Assembly: GCF_018320785.1 (NCBI RefSeq)
Contig: NC_054878.1
Location: forward strand, 43,189,023-43,253,022
Reading direction: 5' to 3'
Length of the DNA: 64,000 nt
Source of the DNA: Cheilinus undulatus
Taxonomy: Eukaryota; Chordata; Actinopteri; Labriformes; Labridae
Position numbers and translations under genes: made by a program. The notes under the pieces are model-generated. The model was given only the letters and a program-made list of their open reading frames with translations. It was not told the DNA's origin and did not search any database. Every line of letters begins with the position of its first letter. Within the stretch, counting starts at the first letter, position 1. Below are positions 23,901 to 32,600 of this stretch, one piece after another.

Positions 23901-26900
23901 TCATGTCCCCCTGTCGCTCTTTTCCCCATCATCCCTTACCCTCTAACTGTTCATGTGTTTGTGCTTCAGCTGTGTGTCTGTGTCGCCCGTGTAAGTCAGG
24001 GGTGCGCCATGTTAACATATCATTTGGTTAATACTTCCTTAATATTATATGTCCATAGGGAACAAAGAAATGTATTCTATGAGCTAAAAATTAAAGACAA
24101 TAGGAATATTAAAAAACACGGTTCACTGAGACAGTGAGAATCAGAGACTGATGGATAAGATGCTTGAAATGATAATTTAGTAACTTAGGAGCCCAGGAGA
24201 TTTCAGCTGGATAAAGTAAAAACTAAGCTTAATTTTACCCTTATAAAGACATTTACACCATAAATGATGACAGAAGTTTTTGAGGAGAATGAGAGGATGA
24301 TACTCAACCTTCTCTGGTGAGGTTCTGAGTGAGAATTAGATTTAATGTCGATGAAACCTGCAGCAATTTTATTTTATTTTAAAATAAAGAATTTAGTGTT
24401 TTATTATTAGTATAAAGTTCCTACTCGTTAAAAAAAAAATCTGACAAATAAGAACATTTAATCTTTAGTGTCTTGGGGCTCTAATTTCGTGGCGCAGCAC
24501 AGGGTGGCGCAGGGTGGCGGAGCGTGGTGCACCCCGCGCAGTGGTAATTTCGTCCGGCGCACCACCGTGCGCAGCCAATTTGGCAATTTGGTAGACCGGG
24601 CTGCGCCGAGATGGGTGTGGCAGCGCACCAGGGGGAGGTGTCGACAGATTCAGCTTGGCGCAGTGACAATTTCGTGCCAAAACACTGCGCGGAAGGTGCG
24701 CTGAAAGCCCGCCAGCTCCAACCTGGCCTATTCTCGGCGCAGGCGAAGCGCGCCCAGTGTAGTGGTAATTTGGCTGACAGGCGCGCAGTGCGCACACGTC
24801 ACCAAAACCTCACAGACAGGTTTCCAGAGGTTCAGGCACATTTCAATGCAATAAACAATCACAGCAACCACTATTTAATGTAACTGTCTGAACCAGCATA
24901 TACATTTGTATCTATATAAATTGTCCCGTCGCATCTGATGTCAGATCAAAGATGTTTGTCACGCGTAATTGAAACTCAACCTGATGGCAGCTGGGAGTGA
25001 TAAAAACTAGCGAGTTCACATCTCTCAGCCAACCACAAACAGCCACGGCATCTGACACGGAGTATATATTCGGCTTCTCTCATCTCATGAAATTCAAAAG
25101 AAAAGAAAAAAGAGAGAGACGCTCGCTGAATAAATGTAAGTCAGTCGGCATCTTAAGGATTTACCTGTGATTGCCCATATTTCTATGTTTTAATCTTTAT
25201 TCTTGACGTGATCTAAAAAGATGGAGTACGTTATTGCAAGGAGGATGAGGAGGAGATACCGGGAGAGATATATCACCAAAGGTTCTCCTATTTGGTGATG
25301 ACAGAGCAGGAATGTAGGTGGATCACAAGCATGATGCCTGGATTAGCCTGCTGCTGTGTTTAATGTAATTGTCACTTAATTTTGTACTCCTATTCATGAC
25401 ATAGGAACAGATTAAATCTGTCCAGCGAGGTGGTCCACATAATGACGCGCATCGTGGCCTCTGATGCGCAGCCCGGTGGCCTCTGCGCTCTCCCAGTTGT
25501 TGTAAAGGTGACAGCGGCTCTGACCTTCTTCGCCACCACGTCTTTCCAGCACACCGTGGCCACGGTGTGCCTTCTTTGCTCTGACAGCTTTTTTTTGGCC
25601 CTTCTCCTTACATCATTGAACCGTTTTTTACATTGGGCAGCGATTCTCAGAATATCTGGGCAAACTTGATTGACAATATTAGTAACTTCCTCCCAGGCAG
25701 TTTTTGCATCATCAGCCCTGGAGGTCTGTTAGCATTACCATATATTCTGGCACTGCGAGCTTGGACCTCCCGGACCAGCACACCAGTTTCCTCCTGGAAG
25801 AAGTTTGGCCACCTGGAGCTGCTGCTGTCTTCGTCCATGGTGGTGGCGAGGTGAAATTGGCACTGCGCCTTGCCCGCAGCGCATTTAAAGGCAAGGAGAG
25901 GCATTCATTTGATTGGTGAAGATTACACTCGGCTCTGTTAAACCCACTCACGCCTTCTCTCCTCCCTCTTTGCCACTTGTGCCGGTGGGAGGGACGGAGG
26001 CGTGGGTGCGCGAAAATTGCAAAATGCCCTGGACACACCCCGTTGGCGAAGCGCAGGGCAAGTGCGCCATGCCTGTGCCTGGTCTACGAAAACAGAGCCC
26101 TAAGTGTCAGTTTGATCATGTCTCTGTAGTGTTGCATATGTACACAGAGAAGAGCTTTATTAAGAGGAGAGCAGATATTGATCATGTTGATGAGGGGAAA
26201 AGAGAGAGCATGTGCTTTGTCTCATACCAGAGGTACATTTGGAAAATAACACATAGTTTCCCAACAACAGAATTGTGGCTAGTGGAAATGCTGAGTGGCT
26301 AGTAACCAGTGGATGGTGTGAAAAAAGTTAATGTCAAGCCCTGGTCATATGTAAGCGTACACATGTGAACGCCGTCGCAAGTCAGCCAGAGACAATAACT
26401 GCCCTACCCTGCTGATGGTGATAACACAGTACAGGCTTTAAATGCCTTTGATAAAACAAGAAGCAGCTCACAGAGGAGACTTGACTTGGACTTGCAAAAA
26501 ATGATGTGCATCTGTGCGTATGACCCACACGCTCTGCATGAACTAACACCAAGCTTCATTTATATGGTTTGAAAGCTTGAGAAGCGATCATTAACAATGA
26601 ATAAAATTAATTGAAAAGGATTGTGGGAAATGTAGTTCCTTCCTCCTTGCAAAGAAAAATGTACACAGCCTTGTACCTTTGCCTTTTCCACCAATTTCAT
26701 GAGTTTCATGAGTATTCAGATAGCTGGTTAGCTTGGTTCAAGCACTACCAGCACTGTAACAAAGATTTTATGAAATGTCCATGGGTATTTCAGTGACAGG
26801 TTTGCTTCCAGAACCTGCACTGTTGAAAAAGTGTCCTTTACATTCTCTCTCCTCCATAACTCCAACTCTGCCCCCTGTCCTGTTTTTCTACTATAAAGAC

Positions 26901-27310
26901 CAAAAAGAAATCTTAAAAGTGTATTTTTCAAAATTTCATTTGAAAGACCTTATTTAACTTCACCAGATAAGTGAACTGTTCAGTCTCAGAGCTGTTTCTA
27001 CCACTAGAGGTATACAGGTACATTGTCAAGCACTTTTAAGCTCTATTTAAAACCCAAGCACCTCTAATACCTTAGAAACACAAAATGAGAGTTCAAGCAT
27101 TCTAAAAGTATAAAGCAGCAGCAAAAACCCTGTATTATTCACACAACATGCGTTTTAAAGTCTGTTAACTGCTGTTTTCAAAGCACCATAAACCTCAAAC
27201 AGCTACTCATTGGGTCTTATAAGTCCAGTATAAAGTGATGTGTCCTTACCTGTAATCTGCAGCACCAGAATCATCAATAAAACCACCTGAAACTGTCTTT
27301 GTTCAACCAT
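5967..27310 (-). CDS. Gene A: inhibitory two-Ig-domain receptor (DICP-like), 8 exons
   Basis: Predicted type I surface receptor. Exons read from high to low coordinate: 27310-27250 (signal peptide, start MVEQRQF, hydrophobic LLMILVL), 13352-13032 (D1), 12935-12660 (D2), 12572-12519 (stalk, rich in T/P/E), 11514-11425 (membrane segment starting VPWWLYMVV, then basic RQRRNK), 11306-11278, 8905-8837 and 6056-5967 (tail). All introns have GT/AG borders and the spliced length is 990 bp (329 aa plus stop). D1 shows TLPC, an extra Cys before TTWSF, NCSLVVK and EDVGRYFC. The tail carries ISYASI, VTYSMV and SLYATI, all matching the ITIM consensus, which recruits SH2 phosphatases such as SHP-1/2. Compared with B and C, the 57-bp tail exon that begins GQSLNP or EQSLDP was not found; because it is phase 0, its loss keeps the frame. 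The first intron is 13.9 kb and full of transposons. Exon borders come from reading alone, without transcript support. The family name is inferred. Confidence 0.8.
6446..7559. mobile_element. hAT-like element carrying a TTTTTGCCAC array, copy 1
   Basis: Ends CAGGAGTCATCAA and, inverted, CACTGATCATCAA; exact 8-bp target duplication CAATAGAA at 6438-6445 and 7560-7567. The centre (about 6735-7400) is an irregular array of roughly 18-20-bp units resembling TTTTTGCCACTTTTAACCC. No transposase is visible. Confidence 0.85.
6735..7400. repeat. Degenerate TTTTTGCCACTTTTAACCC array
   Basis: Pyrimidine-rich quasi-tandem repeat inside the hAT-like element. Related arrays occur at 13735-13810, 30520-31260, 57440-57770 and 60700-60790. 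Confidence 0.75.
9527..11085 (-). mobile_element. Tc1-like transposon with long inverted repeats (intron of gene A)
   Basis: The element is bounded by TA at 9525-9526 and 11086-11087. Its ends (CACCGCGTTCCACATTATTA and, inverted, CACTGCGTTCCACATTATTA) continue as an inverted repeat of over 100 bp. The minus strand 10797-10357 is open for 146 codons and encodes an N-terminal DNA-binding part followed by VLFTDECCATLDGPDGG, the first Asp region of a DDE transposase. Downstream (10356-10000) the reading frame is broken, but a relic of the PSSPDLNPIENLW region is visible near 10065. Non-functional but fairly young. Confidence 0.82.
13735..13810. repeat. Short TTTTTGCCAC-type array fragment
   Basis: Few degenerate units (TTTTTGGCACTTTCTTGAGACTT-like). 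It is preceded at 13530-13600 by sequence resembling the left part of the hAT-like element at 6446 (CCAGAGAATG region), so it is probably an old fragment of that family. Confidence 0.4.
14330..14690. repeat. Three tandem ~120-bp subterminal units
   Basis: Each unit contains a CTGG...CCAG imperfect palindrome, TTTACTGTAAAAAATACAG and ACAAAACATGAGAAATTACAG. The third unit is the most diverged. Confidence 0.75.
15481..15966. mobile_element. hAT-like MITE with TTTTAGTC repeats, copy 2
   Basis: Same family as 2991-3548. Exact 8-bp target duplication ATTTAAAG at 15473-15480 and 15967-15974. Ends CAGTTTTAATTTTGG and TTAACACTG. Confidence 0.85.
16175..16216 (+). mobile_element. LINE 3'-tail fragment
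   Basis: TTTCCCTTCGGGGATGAATAAAG followed by a short TATTATTGTATTG repeat resembles the 3' end of L2-type fish LINEs. Only the tail is recognisable. Confidence 0.4.
16235..17794. mobile_element. TA-flanked element with inverted AAGCCCAT arrays
   Basis: Ends GGGTAAGCCTACCCATTAAG and, inverted, GGGTAAGTGTACCCATTAGG, with TA on both outer sides (16233-16234 and 17795-17796). CCATTTAAGCCCA occurs in one orientation at about 16270 and 16960, and the inverse TGGGCTTAAATGG at about 17570, so the repeats extend well inside. No coding region identified. Probably a Tc1/mariner- or pogo-type non-autonomous element. Confidence 0.65.
18765..19020. repeat. Interspersed fish repeat (CTCTGCCAAGGAGGTTATG family)
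   Basis: Begins ACCTCTGCCAAGGAGGTTATG and ends GGCGGAGGTCTGCGCTCTC, so the ends are roughly inverted (GGAGGT/ACCTC). Resembles the insertions at about 51963-52130 and 63486-63673, which also contain the AACCTCCT and GTTTGTTTGT motifs in the other orientation. Confidence 0.5.
20736..21287. repeat. 24/30-bp minisatellite, 22 units
   Basis: Unit GACTCTGAACACAGATATGAATRT (24 bp), with a 6-bp longer variant in four units: 18 units of 24 bp plus four of 30 bp give exactly 552 bp. The 3' half is nearly uniform (ATGT form) and the 5' part holds the variants, which suggests recent expansion. Both lengths are divisible by three, so several frames on both strands stay open (TLNTDMNV on +, ESHSYLCS and FRVTFISV on -). 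Confidence 0.95.
22617..22636. repeat. (CT)n microsatellite
   Basis: Run of CT dinucleotides flanked by TA-rich sequence. Confidence 0.8.
23462..24475. other. Intronic stretch without recognised gene
   Basis: Within the first intron of gene A. A GACTTGGTCTTGCGCTC...GACTTGGACTCG motif near 23805-23860 has a weaker echo at about 26480 (GACTTGACTTGGACTTG), which may be one old repeat split by the 24476-26100 element. Nothing else supported. Confidence 0.35.
24476..26100. mobile_element. GC-rich DNA transposon relic with Myb/SANT-like gene
   Basis: Ends GGGCTCTAATTTCGTGGCGCAG and, inverted, GGGCTCTGTTTTCGTAGACCAG (inverted repeats, 16 of 22 bases alike). Base composition is far more GC/CpG-rich than the surroundings. 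The left part repeats GCGCAGTGGTAATTTCGTC-like modules. It encodes a broken Myb/SANT-like protein (25838-25390, minus) of a kind that accompanies PIF/Harbinger-type transposases. No transposase is present and no clear target duplication is visible, so the superfamily is uncertain. Confidence 0.6.
25390..25838 (-). pseudogene. Myb/SANT-like DNA-binding protein of a transposon, frameshifted
   Basis: Starts MDEDSSSSRWPNFFQEETGV and continues LVREVQARSARIYGNANRPP. At about 25725 the frame breaks (one base apparently lost) and the homologous reading continues in another frame as DDAKTAWEEVTNIVNQVC, then LRIAAQCKKRFNDVRRRAKKKL, ending at a stop at 25392-25390. The Trp spacing and the CKKRFNDVRRR helix are typical of Myb/SANT-like domains found beside Harbinger-type transposases. 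It belongs to the mobile element around it, not to the receptor cluster. Confidence 0.65.
26101..27249. other. Intronic stretch without recognised gene
   Basis: Promoter-proximal part of the first intron of gene A. No exon, RNA gene or clear repeat was recognised. Confidence 0.4.
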
Positions 27311-27402
27311 CTTCTTATTCTGTCATTCTTTTCCTTAGAGCTCTTCCGTTGTTACACTTCTCTATAAATGCAGTCCCTCATAGGAGTGAACTCTCTGAGT
27401 CT

Positions 27403-27410
27403 CACTTCCT
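27403..27410 (-). promoter_or_regulatory. ETS/PU.1-like site upstream of gene A
   Basis: CACTTCCT on the + strand (AGGAAGTG on the coding strand), about 95 bp upstream of the gene A ATG. It keeps only the GGAA core of the longer motif seen upstream of B-E. Functional role inferred from position and from the known use of ETS/PU.1 sites in leukocyte promoters. Confidence 0.4.
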
Positions 27411-27729
27411 CATGGTGACTGTTGGTCTATTTTGTCATTTGCTGTCCGTTTCTAAGGCAGGCAGTGTGAAACAGCTATGATTTAACTCCACGAGTTAGCA
27501 GAGTCACCAACTGGGACACATTTTTACGGAAGCCCTGAAAGGAAAAGAAAATTCATCCACCTCTGATTCTGATCAAAATCTTTCTTCTTCTCTTGTTTTT
27601 TTAAATTAGGTTTTTTTTCATCTGTGCAAACATGAAATGTGAAAAATGTGTCGTAGTTATGATTCTTTCATCCGTCTAATCTTATCTATGTTATTTATGT
27701 CTTCTTCCTTTGATGGGTTAAGGTTCTTT

Positions 27730-28065
27730 AAATACAGGTCATTCAGACCCCCTTCACTTTTGTCAATTTTATTGTGTTGCAGCCTGATGCTACAGTCAAA
27801 AAAACATCAGTTTTATTCCCATTGATCTACACTTAATACGCCATAACGGCACTGTGAAAACATAATTCTAGAAAAAAGCTAAAAACAAAAGTACCACACC
27901 AACATAAGTATTCAGATCCTTCAAAAATGTGAAATTTAGCTCCAGTTCCTCCCATTTCTCTGGATCTTTGCTGAGATGTTTCTATACCTTGATTGGAGTG
28001 CACCTGTGGTAAATTAAACTGATTGGAAGGTGACTCTGAGGGGGACTGGATTAACATTCTGTCTG
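27730..28065 (-). mobile_element. Tc1-like transposon 3'-end fragment
   Basis: The minus strand reads GGATCTGAATACTTATGTTGG and the preceding CTCCAATCAAGGTATAGAAAC; the + strand left end reads CATTCAGACCCCCTTCAC. These are typical terminal sequences of fish Tc1 elements. The rest is missing. It lies upstream of gene A. Confidence 0.6.
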
Positions 28066-28596
28066 TCACATCTTTACGGGCCAATCAGAGCAACAAAACA
28101 CGTGACGCCATAGCCCCAAACCCAGGTGTGCCGCCACCGAGGACTAAATTCCATAAAGAACTGCATCACGCTAACCATGGCGACTTCAGACATGTCAGTA
28201 CATGACTTGTCGATTTTGAAAAGATAACAACTCACTGCTGTTCTCTGTTCTTATTTTAACAAAGAAATGTGGTCAAGTTCTGATAAAACTGATGCTATCT
28301 TAGCAATCATGCTTACTGAGATGTTTCTCCCCTGGAGGCTCAGTTTTGTCAGGTCACCAGTTCTTGGAAGAGTCCTAGTTGATATAACTCATTGATATAC
28401 ATGGAAATTCAAAATTTAAAATGTATAATATTTTTGGTGAAAATCCCAAGACTTAAAAAAAAAAACGTTTTTATTATCTTTTTCATTATTATGGTGAAAA
28501 TCAAGGTCAACAAAGTGGCCATTTTTCACATATAATGATAAGTGTATACATATTTAAATATAAATAAAGTCAAATGAGTATTTACTTACACATTAA

Positions 28597-28990
28597 AGGG
28601 GATATATTATGCAAAAATCACTTTTTCAGATTTTTCAAACAAAAATATGTACTTCTGGCCTGTCCACAATCCTTTCAAATACCAGAAAAATCTATTCCCT
28701 TCCACCCTCCCTTTCTCCATGTGTGCTGAAACAAGCCGTTCTCAGATTTTACCCACATGATGTCACATGGGGGGGAAACACCCGCCCCCAGGTTTGGTTG
28801 GCCCTCCCCGCTTAGAACAAAATTTCAAACTCCTCCTCTGAATTTCATCTCAGCTGCCAGCTGAAATGCTGGATAGCTCAGTGGTTAAGGTTTTGGTGAG
28901 TGGGCAGGTAGGATTCAGTCACTCATTTACAAAGTGCAATCTACAGGCTGACCTGCTCTATTTGAAAGGTGCCCAGAAAAAAGATTTTTT
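28597..28990 (+). mobile_element. DNA element with tRNA-like segment, truncated copy
   Basis: Begins TAAAGGGGATATATTATGC and is colinear with 32893-33218, including a GGATAGCTCAGTGGTTAAGG tRNA-like box A. Its right half is missing. Confidence 0.55.
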
Positions 28991-29369
28991 CAGTTTTAGT
29001 TACAATAAATAAATGTCACTGTGTTTGAAGAGTAGATAAAGAACAGATTTTTACCAGATAAGAAAAAGAAGAAGTGCATCCCACATTTAAGTCACAAAAA
29101 TAAACTTTATTTTCAAACCAAACACTCAACATTACATATATTAAAAGGAAAAAACCTATACCTTACATTACTGCTTGTTTCACTTCCCTTCAGCCCCCAT
29201 TGGACTGAACAGTAAGGCAGACAGTGTATCCATCCAATTTCTTAATAGTAAATACTGTACCAATGTAAGTTTGTTACCTCTGAATTTTACACAAAATAAT
29301 CATATTACACCCTTTTTAAAGCATTAAAGCTGTCCTATAAATAATTGTAAAATAAAATAACATATTTTT

Positions 29370-29552
29370 AAAGATTTATTTTTTGGGGGGCCTTTTCATG
29401 CCTTTATCCAATAGAGGAAGGACAGTGGATAGACTTGGAGATAGGGAGGAGAGCGGGGAGAGACATGCGGCAGGGGGCCACAGGCCGGATTCGAACCCAG
29501 GCCTCCCGCGTACATGGGTAGCGCCTTAAACCACTCAACCATTTGCGCTCCC
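29370..29552 (-). mobile_element. tRNA-derived SINE, copy 1
   Basis: Minus strand starts GGAGCGCAAATGGTTGAGTGG (box A-like TGGTTGAGTGG) and has GGGTTCGAATCC (box B), followed by a CTCTCC-rich tail that ends in AAATAAATC-like sequence. Close relative at 31216-31039. Confidence 0.75.
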
Positions 29553-29698
29553 TAATATTACATTTCTAATTTTTAAAATAACAGTACAAATATCAGCCAG
29601 CTGCTGCCCTACTGCCCAAACCACACTGCTGTAAATGAGGTATAAAGGTTTAATAGAAGCGTCGTCTGCATATACAATATTACAGAGTGCAGATCTAA

Positions 29699-32600
29699 CT
29701 ATTCTGGTTTGTTGACGGTGGCGTAGAGACTGCTGGGATTGACAAAGGCTCCATTGTCATTAGAGGAAACTTTCACAGTGCTGTAGGTCACTGTGCCATC
29801 ATCATCATCACCACCAGCCTTCAAAATAAGAGACAAGAAAGAACAAAACAGACACGACATGAAGGACGTTGGTCCAAATATTTAAGCATACTGTCACAAT
29901 ACTTAAAGTATGAATGGAACACAGAGAGATATGTAGCAGGCATTCCTCTACAACACATATCAACCAGGGAGTTTTTTGACATACAACCAAAATTCCAAAA
30001 AAGTTTGGCCGCTGCATGAATGCAATGATTATCAAATCTCACAAACACATATTTATTCACAAGCATATAAGATGTTGAAACTGAGACTTTTTAACATTTC
30101 ATGAAAAATATTAGCTTGTTTTGGATTTGATGGTAGCAACACATCTCAAAAAAGTAGGTACATGGCAACAAAAGGCTGGAAAAGTAAGTGAAATACAGCT
30201 GGAGGATTATTTTGCAATTAATTAGGTAAGCTGGCTGCAGGCCAGTGACATTACTGGGTATAAAAGGAGTATTTTGGAGAGGCAGAGTCTGTCAGAAGTA
30301 AAGATAAGCAGAGGTTCACCAATCTGTGAAAAACTGTCTAAAATTGTGGAACAGTGTCTTAAACTTCTAACCTTGTATTTACCCAACCTAAAGACATGCC
30401 TTGTCTTGAGCAGGGGTTCTCAACGTTGGGGTCGGGACCCCATTGGGAGTCTTGAGACACTGAGAGGAGGTCTCCAGATGCCTTAAAAAAACTAAGAAAC
30501 ATTTTGAATTACACTGTCGCCACTTTTCCCACCAATTTTAGCAATTTGAACAGGTTTTTACAACTACAAACCTATTTTTTGTCCATTTAAAACCCTTTCC
30601 ACCACTTTTTTGTGCCTGTTTTTGCCACTTCTAAACCAAATGTTGACACTCTCTGCCTGTTGTTGGCTCTGTTGACACATAATTGCCACTATTAATCCCT
30701 CTTTACCACTTTTTAAGCCACATTTCACAATTTGATATGCCCATTTTTACCAGTTTCTGACTATTTCTGCCTCCACTAACCCTTTTTGCCAGTTCATATC
30801 AATTCCATCTATTTTTGCTACTTTAACACCATGTCAGCCACTTTTGATTCCCCTTTTACCACTTAATATGCACATTTTTGCCACTTTAACTCATTTTTGC
30901 CACTTTTTGGTTAGTTTTTGCCAGTTTTATGTAATTTTTGGCATTTCTATCCCTTTTCTGCCACTTTTAAACTCTAATTTCACTACCTTTTCCACCATTT
31001 TTTGCCATTGTTAACCCATTTCATCTATTTTTTTATTTTAAGATTTATTTTTGGGCATTTTTGTGCCTTTATTAGATAGAGGAGGACAGTGGATAGAGTC
31101 GGAAACAGGGTCAAGAGTGGGGGAGAAACATGTGGTAAAGGGCCTCAGGCTGGATTCGAACCCGGACTGCCCACATACATGGGTAGCACCTTTAACCACT
31201 AGGCCACCTGCTCCCCATTTCAGCTGTTTTTAATGTAGTTTTATTCTGTTTTTAACAAAAGGGTTTACATTTTTAGGAGAGCTACTTACTACACAAATGA
31301 ATCAAAATGTGTTTCTCTGATAAGAGTGGTTATGGTTCAGGCTGAATATAAAATATCACAGTTTAACTTTACAATGGACCATGATTTTGCTGGCCCCCAG
31401 TTTGGCTGGGCCCCAGAAAGATCTCCCATCTTCCCCCCTTATGGACGGCCTTGTCTGCACATGACTATTCCTGAATGTGCATGGCTGTGTTCAACCACCT
31501 TCAGGTACAGTGGGTGTCCCCGATCACTGGCACCTTTACTATTTGGGGGTCGCGGGCTGAAAAGGTTGAGAATCCCTGGTCTTGAGGACCATGAAACATT
31601 AAATTTGACCATGTCTCATGGTCACTTCCTGAGGCTTAAAAAGGACCAGTGACCCAGAGTTTTATGGCCCAGACAGGGTTATCCATGGGCCAAGAGTTTG
31701 ATTTATGACCTATTGTGTAAAATGTTTTACAAACATGCTAATGGCTATGAAAGAGAGTTGGACTGAATGTACAGTTCACATTCGGCAATGGGCATTCTGT
31801 AGTCACGGCTGGTTCTTTCATACCATGGTTGGTGTAAAGTTTCTCCTGCTGATTGTTGTCAGTCTTTTGCAAAATTTCCACCACAAACAACTTAAAGAAA
31901 ATTTTCCTCGATGTAAAATAGCAAAGACCTTGAAATATCATCAACAGATTCAGAGAATCTGGAGGAGTCTCTGTTTGCAAGAGACAAGGCTGAAGGCCAG
32001 CACTGGATCATCTTGATCTTTGGGCCCTCAGATGGCAAACAGGCATGACTGTGTAGAGGAAATCCCTGCATGGGCTCAGGAATACTTCCAGAAATTATTG
32101 TCTGTCAACACAGTTCACCATTATATCTGTCTCATGCAAAGACAAAGTCATATTTGACCATAATCCAGAAACGCTGCTGTCTTTTCTGAGCCAAAGCTCA
32201 TTTAAAATGGACTGAGGCAAAATGGAAAACTGTTCTGTGGTCAGATGAATCAAAATTTTAATTTGTTTTTGGAAACCACAGATGCTGTGTCCTGAGGACT
32301 AAAGAGGAGAGGGACCAACCAGCTTGTTATCATTGCACAGTTCAAAAGCCTTCTTCTCTGATGATATGGGGTTACATTAGTGTCTATGGTGTGGGCAGCT
32401 TACACATCAGGAAGGGAACTATCAATGCTGAGAAAGATGTTTAAGAGCAACATATGCTCCCATCCAGGAAACATCTGTCAGTCATTTACTTTTCCAAACA
32501 GTTGTTTTCGTAGCACCAAATTTTATAAATGGTTATTTATACCTAGAATTGCCATGCGGGTATAATTTACCCTACAAGAACCCAATGATTTTATCTGTTT

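Larger units (their letters stand above)
29984..32475 (+). mobile_element. Mariner-like element, copy 2, split by a hAT-like element (intron of gene B)
   Basis: Starts after TA with CAACCAAAATTCCAAAAAAG, as in copy 1, and runs through TTTATTCAC, the GCAGAGGTTCACCAATC region and decayed transposase sequence to about 32475, where it is cut off. A hAT-like element occupies 30410-31578. Confidence 0.7.

Noticed and set aside
24465-24883. Several overlapping 70-110 codon frames in the GC-rich block
   Set aside because: They arise from GC-rich subterminal repeats of the 24476-26100 element; no domain and no coherent reading.
28862-28930. tRNA gene (GGATAGCTCAGTGGTTAAGG)
   Set aside because: Box B is degenerate and no acceptor stem forms; the same segment recurs within a repeat at 33178, so it is a repeat-borne tRNA-like sequence.
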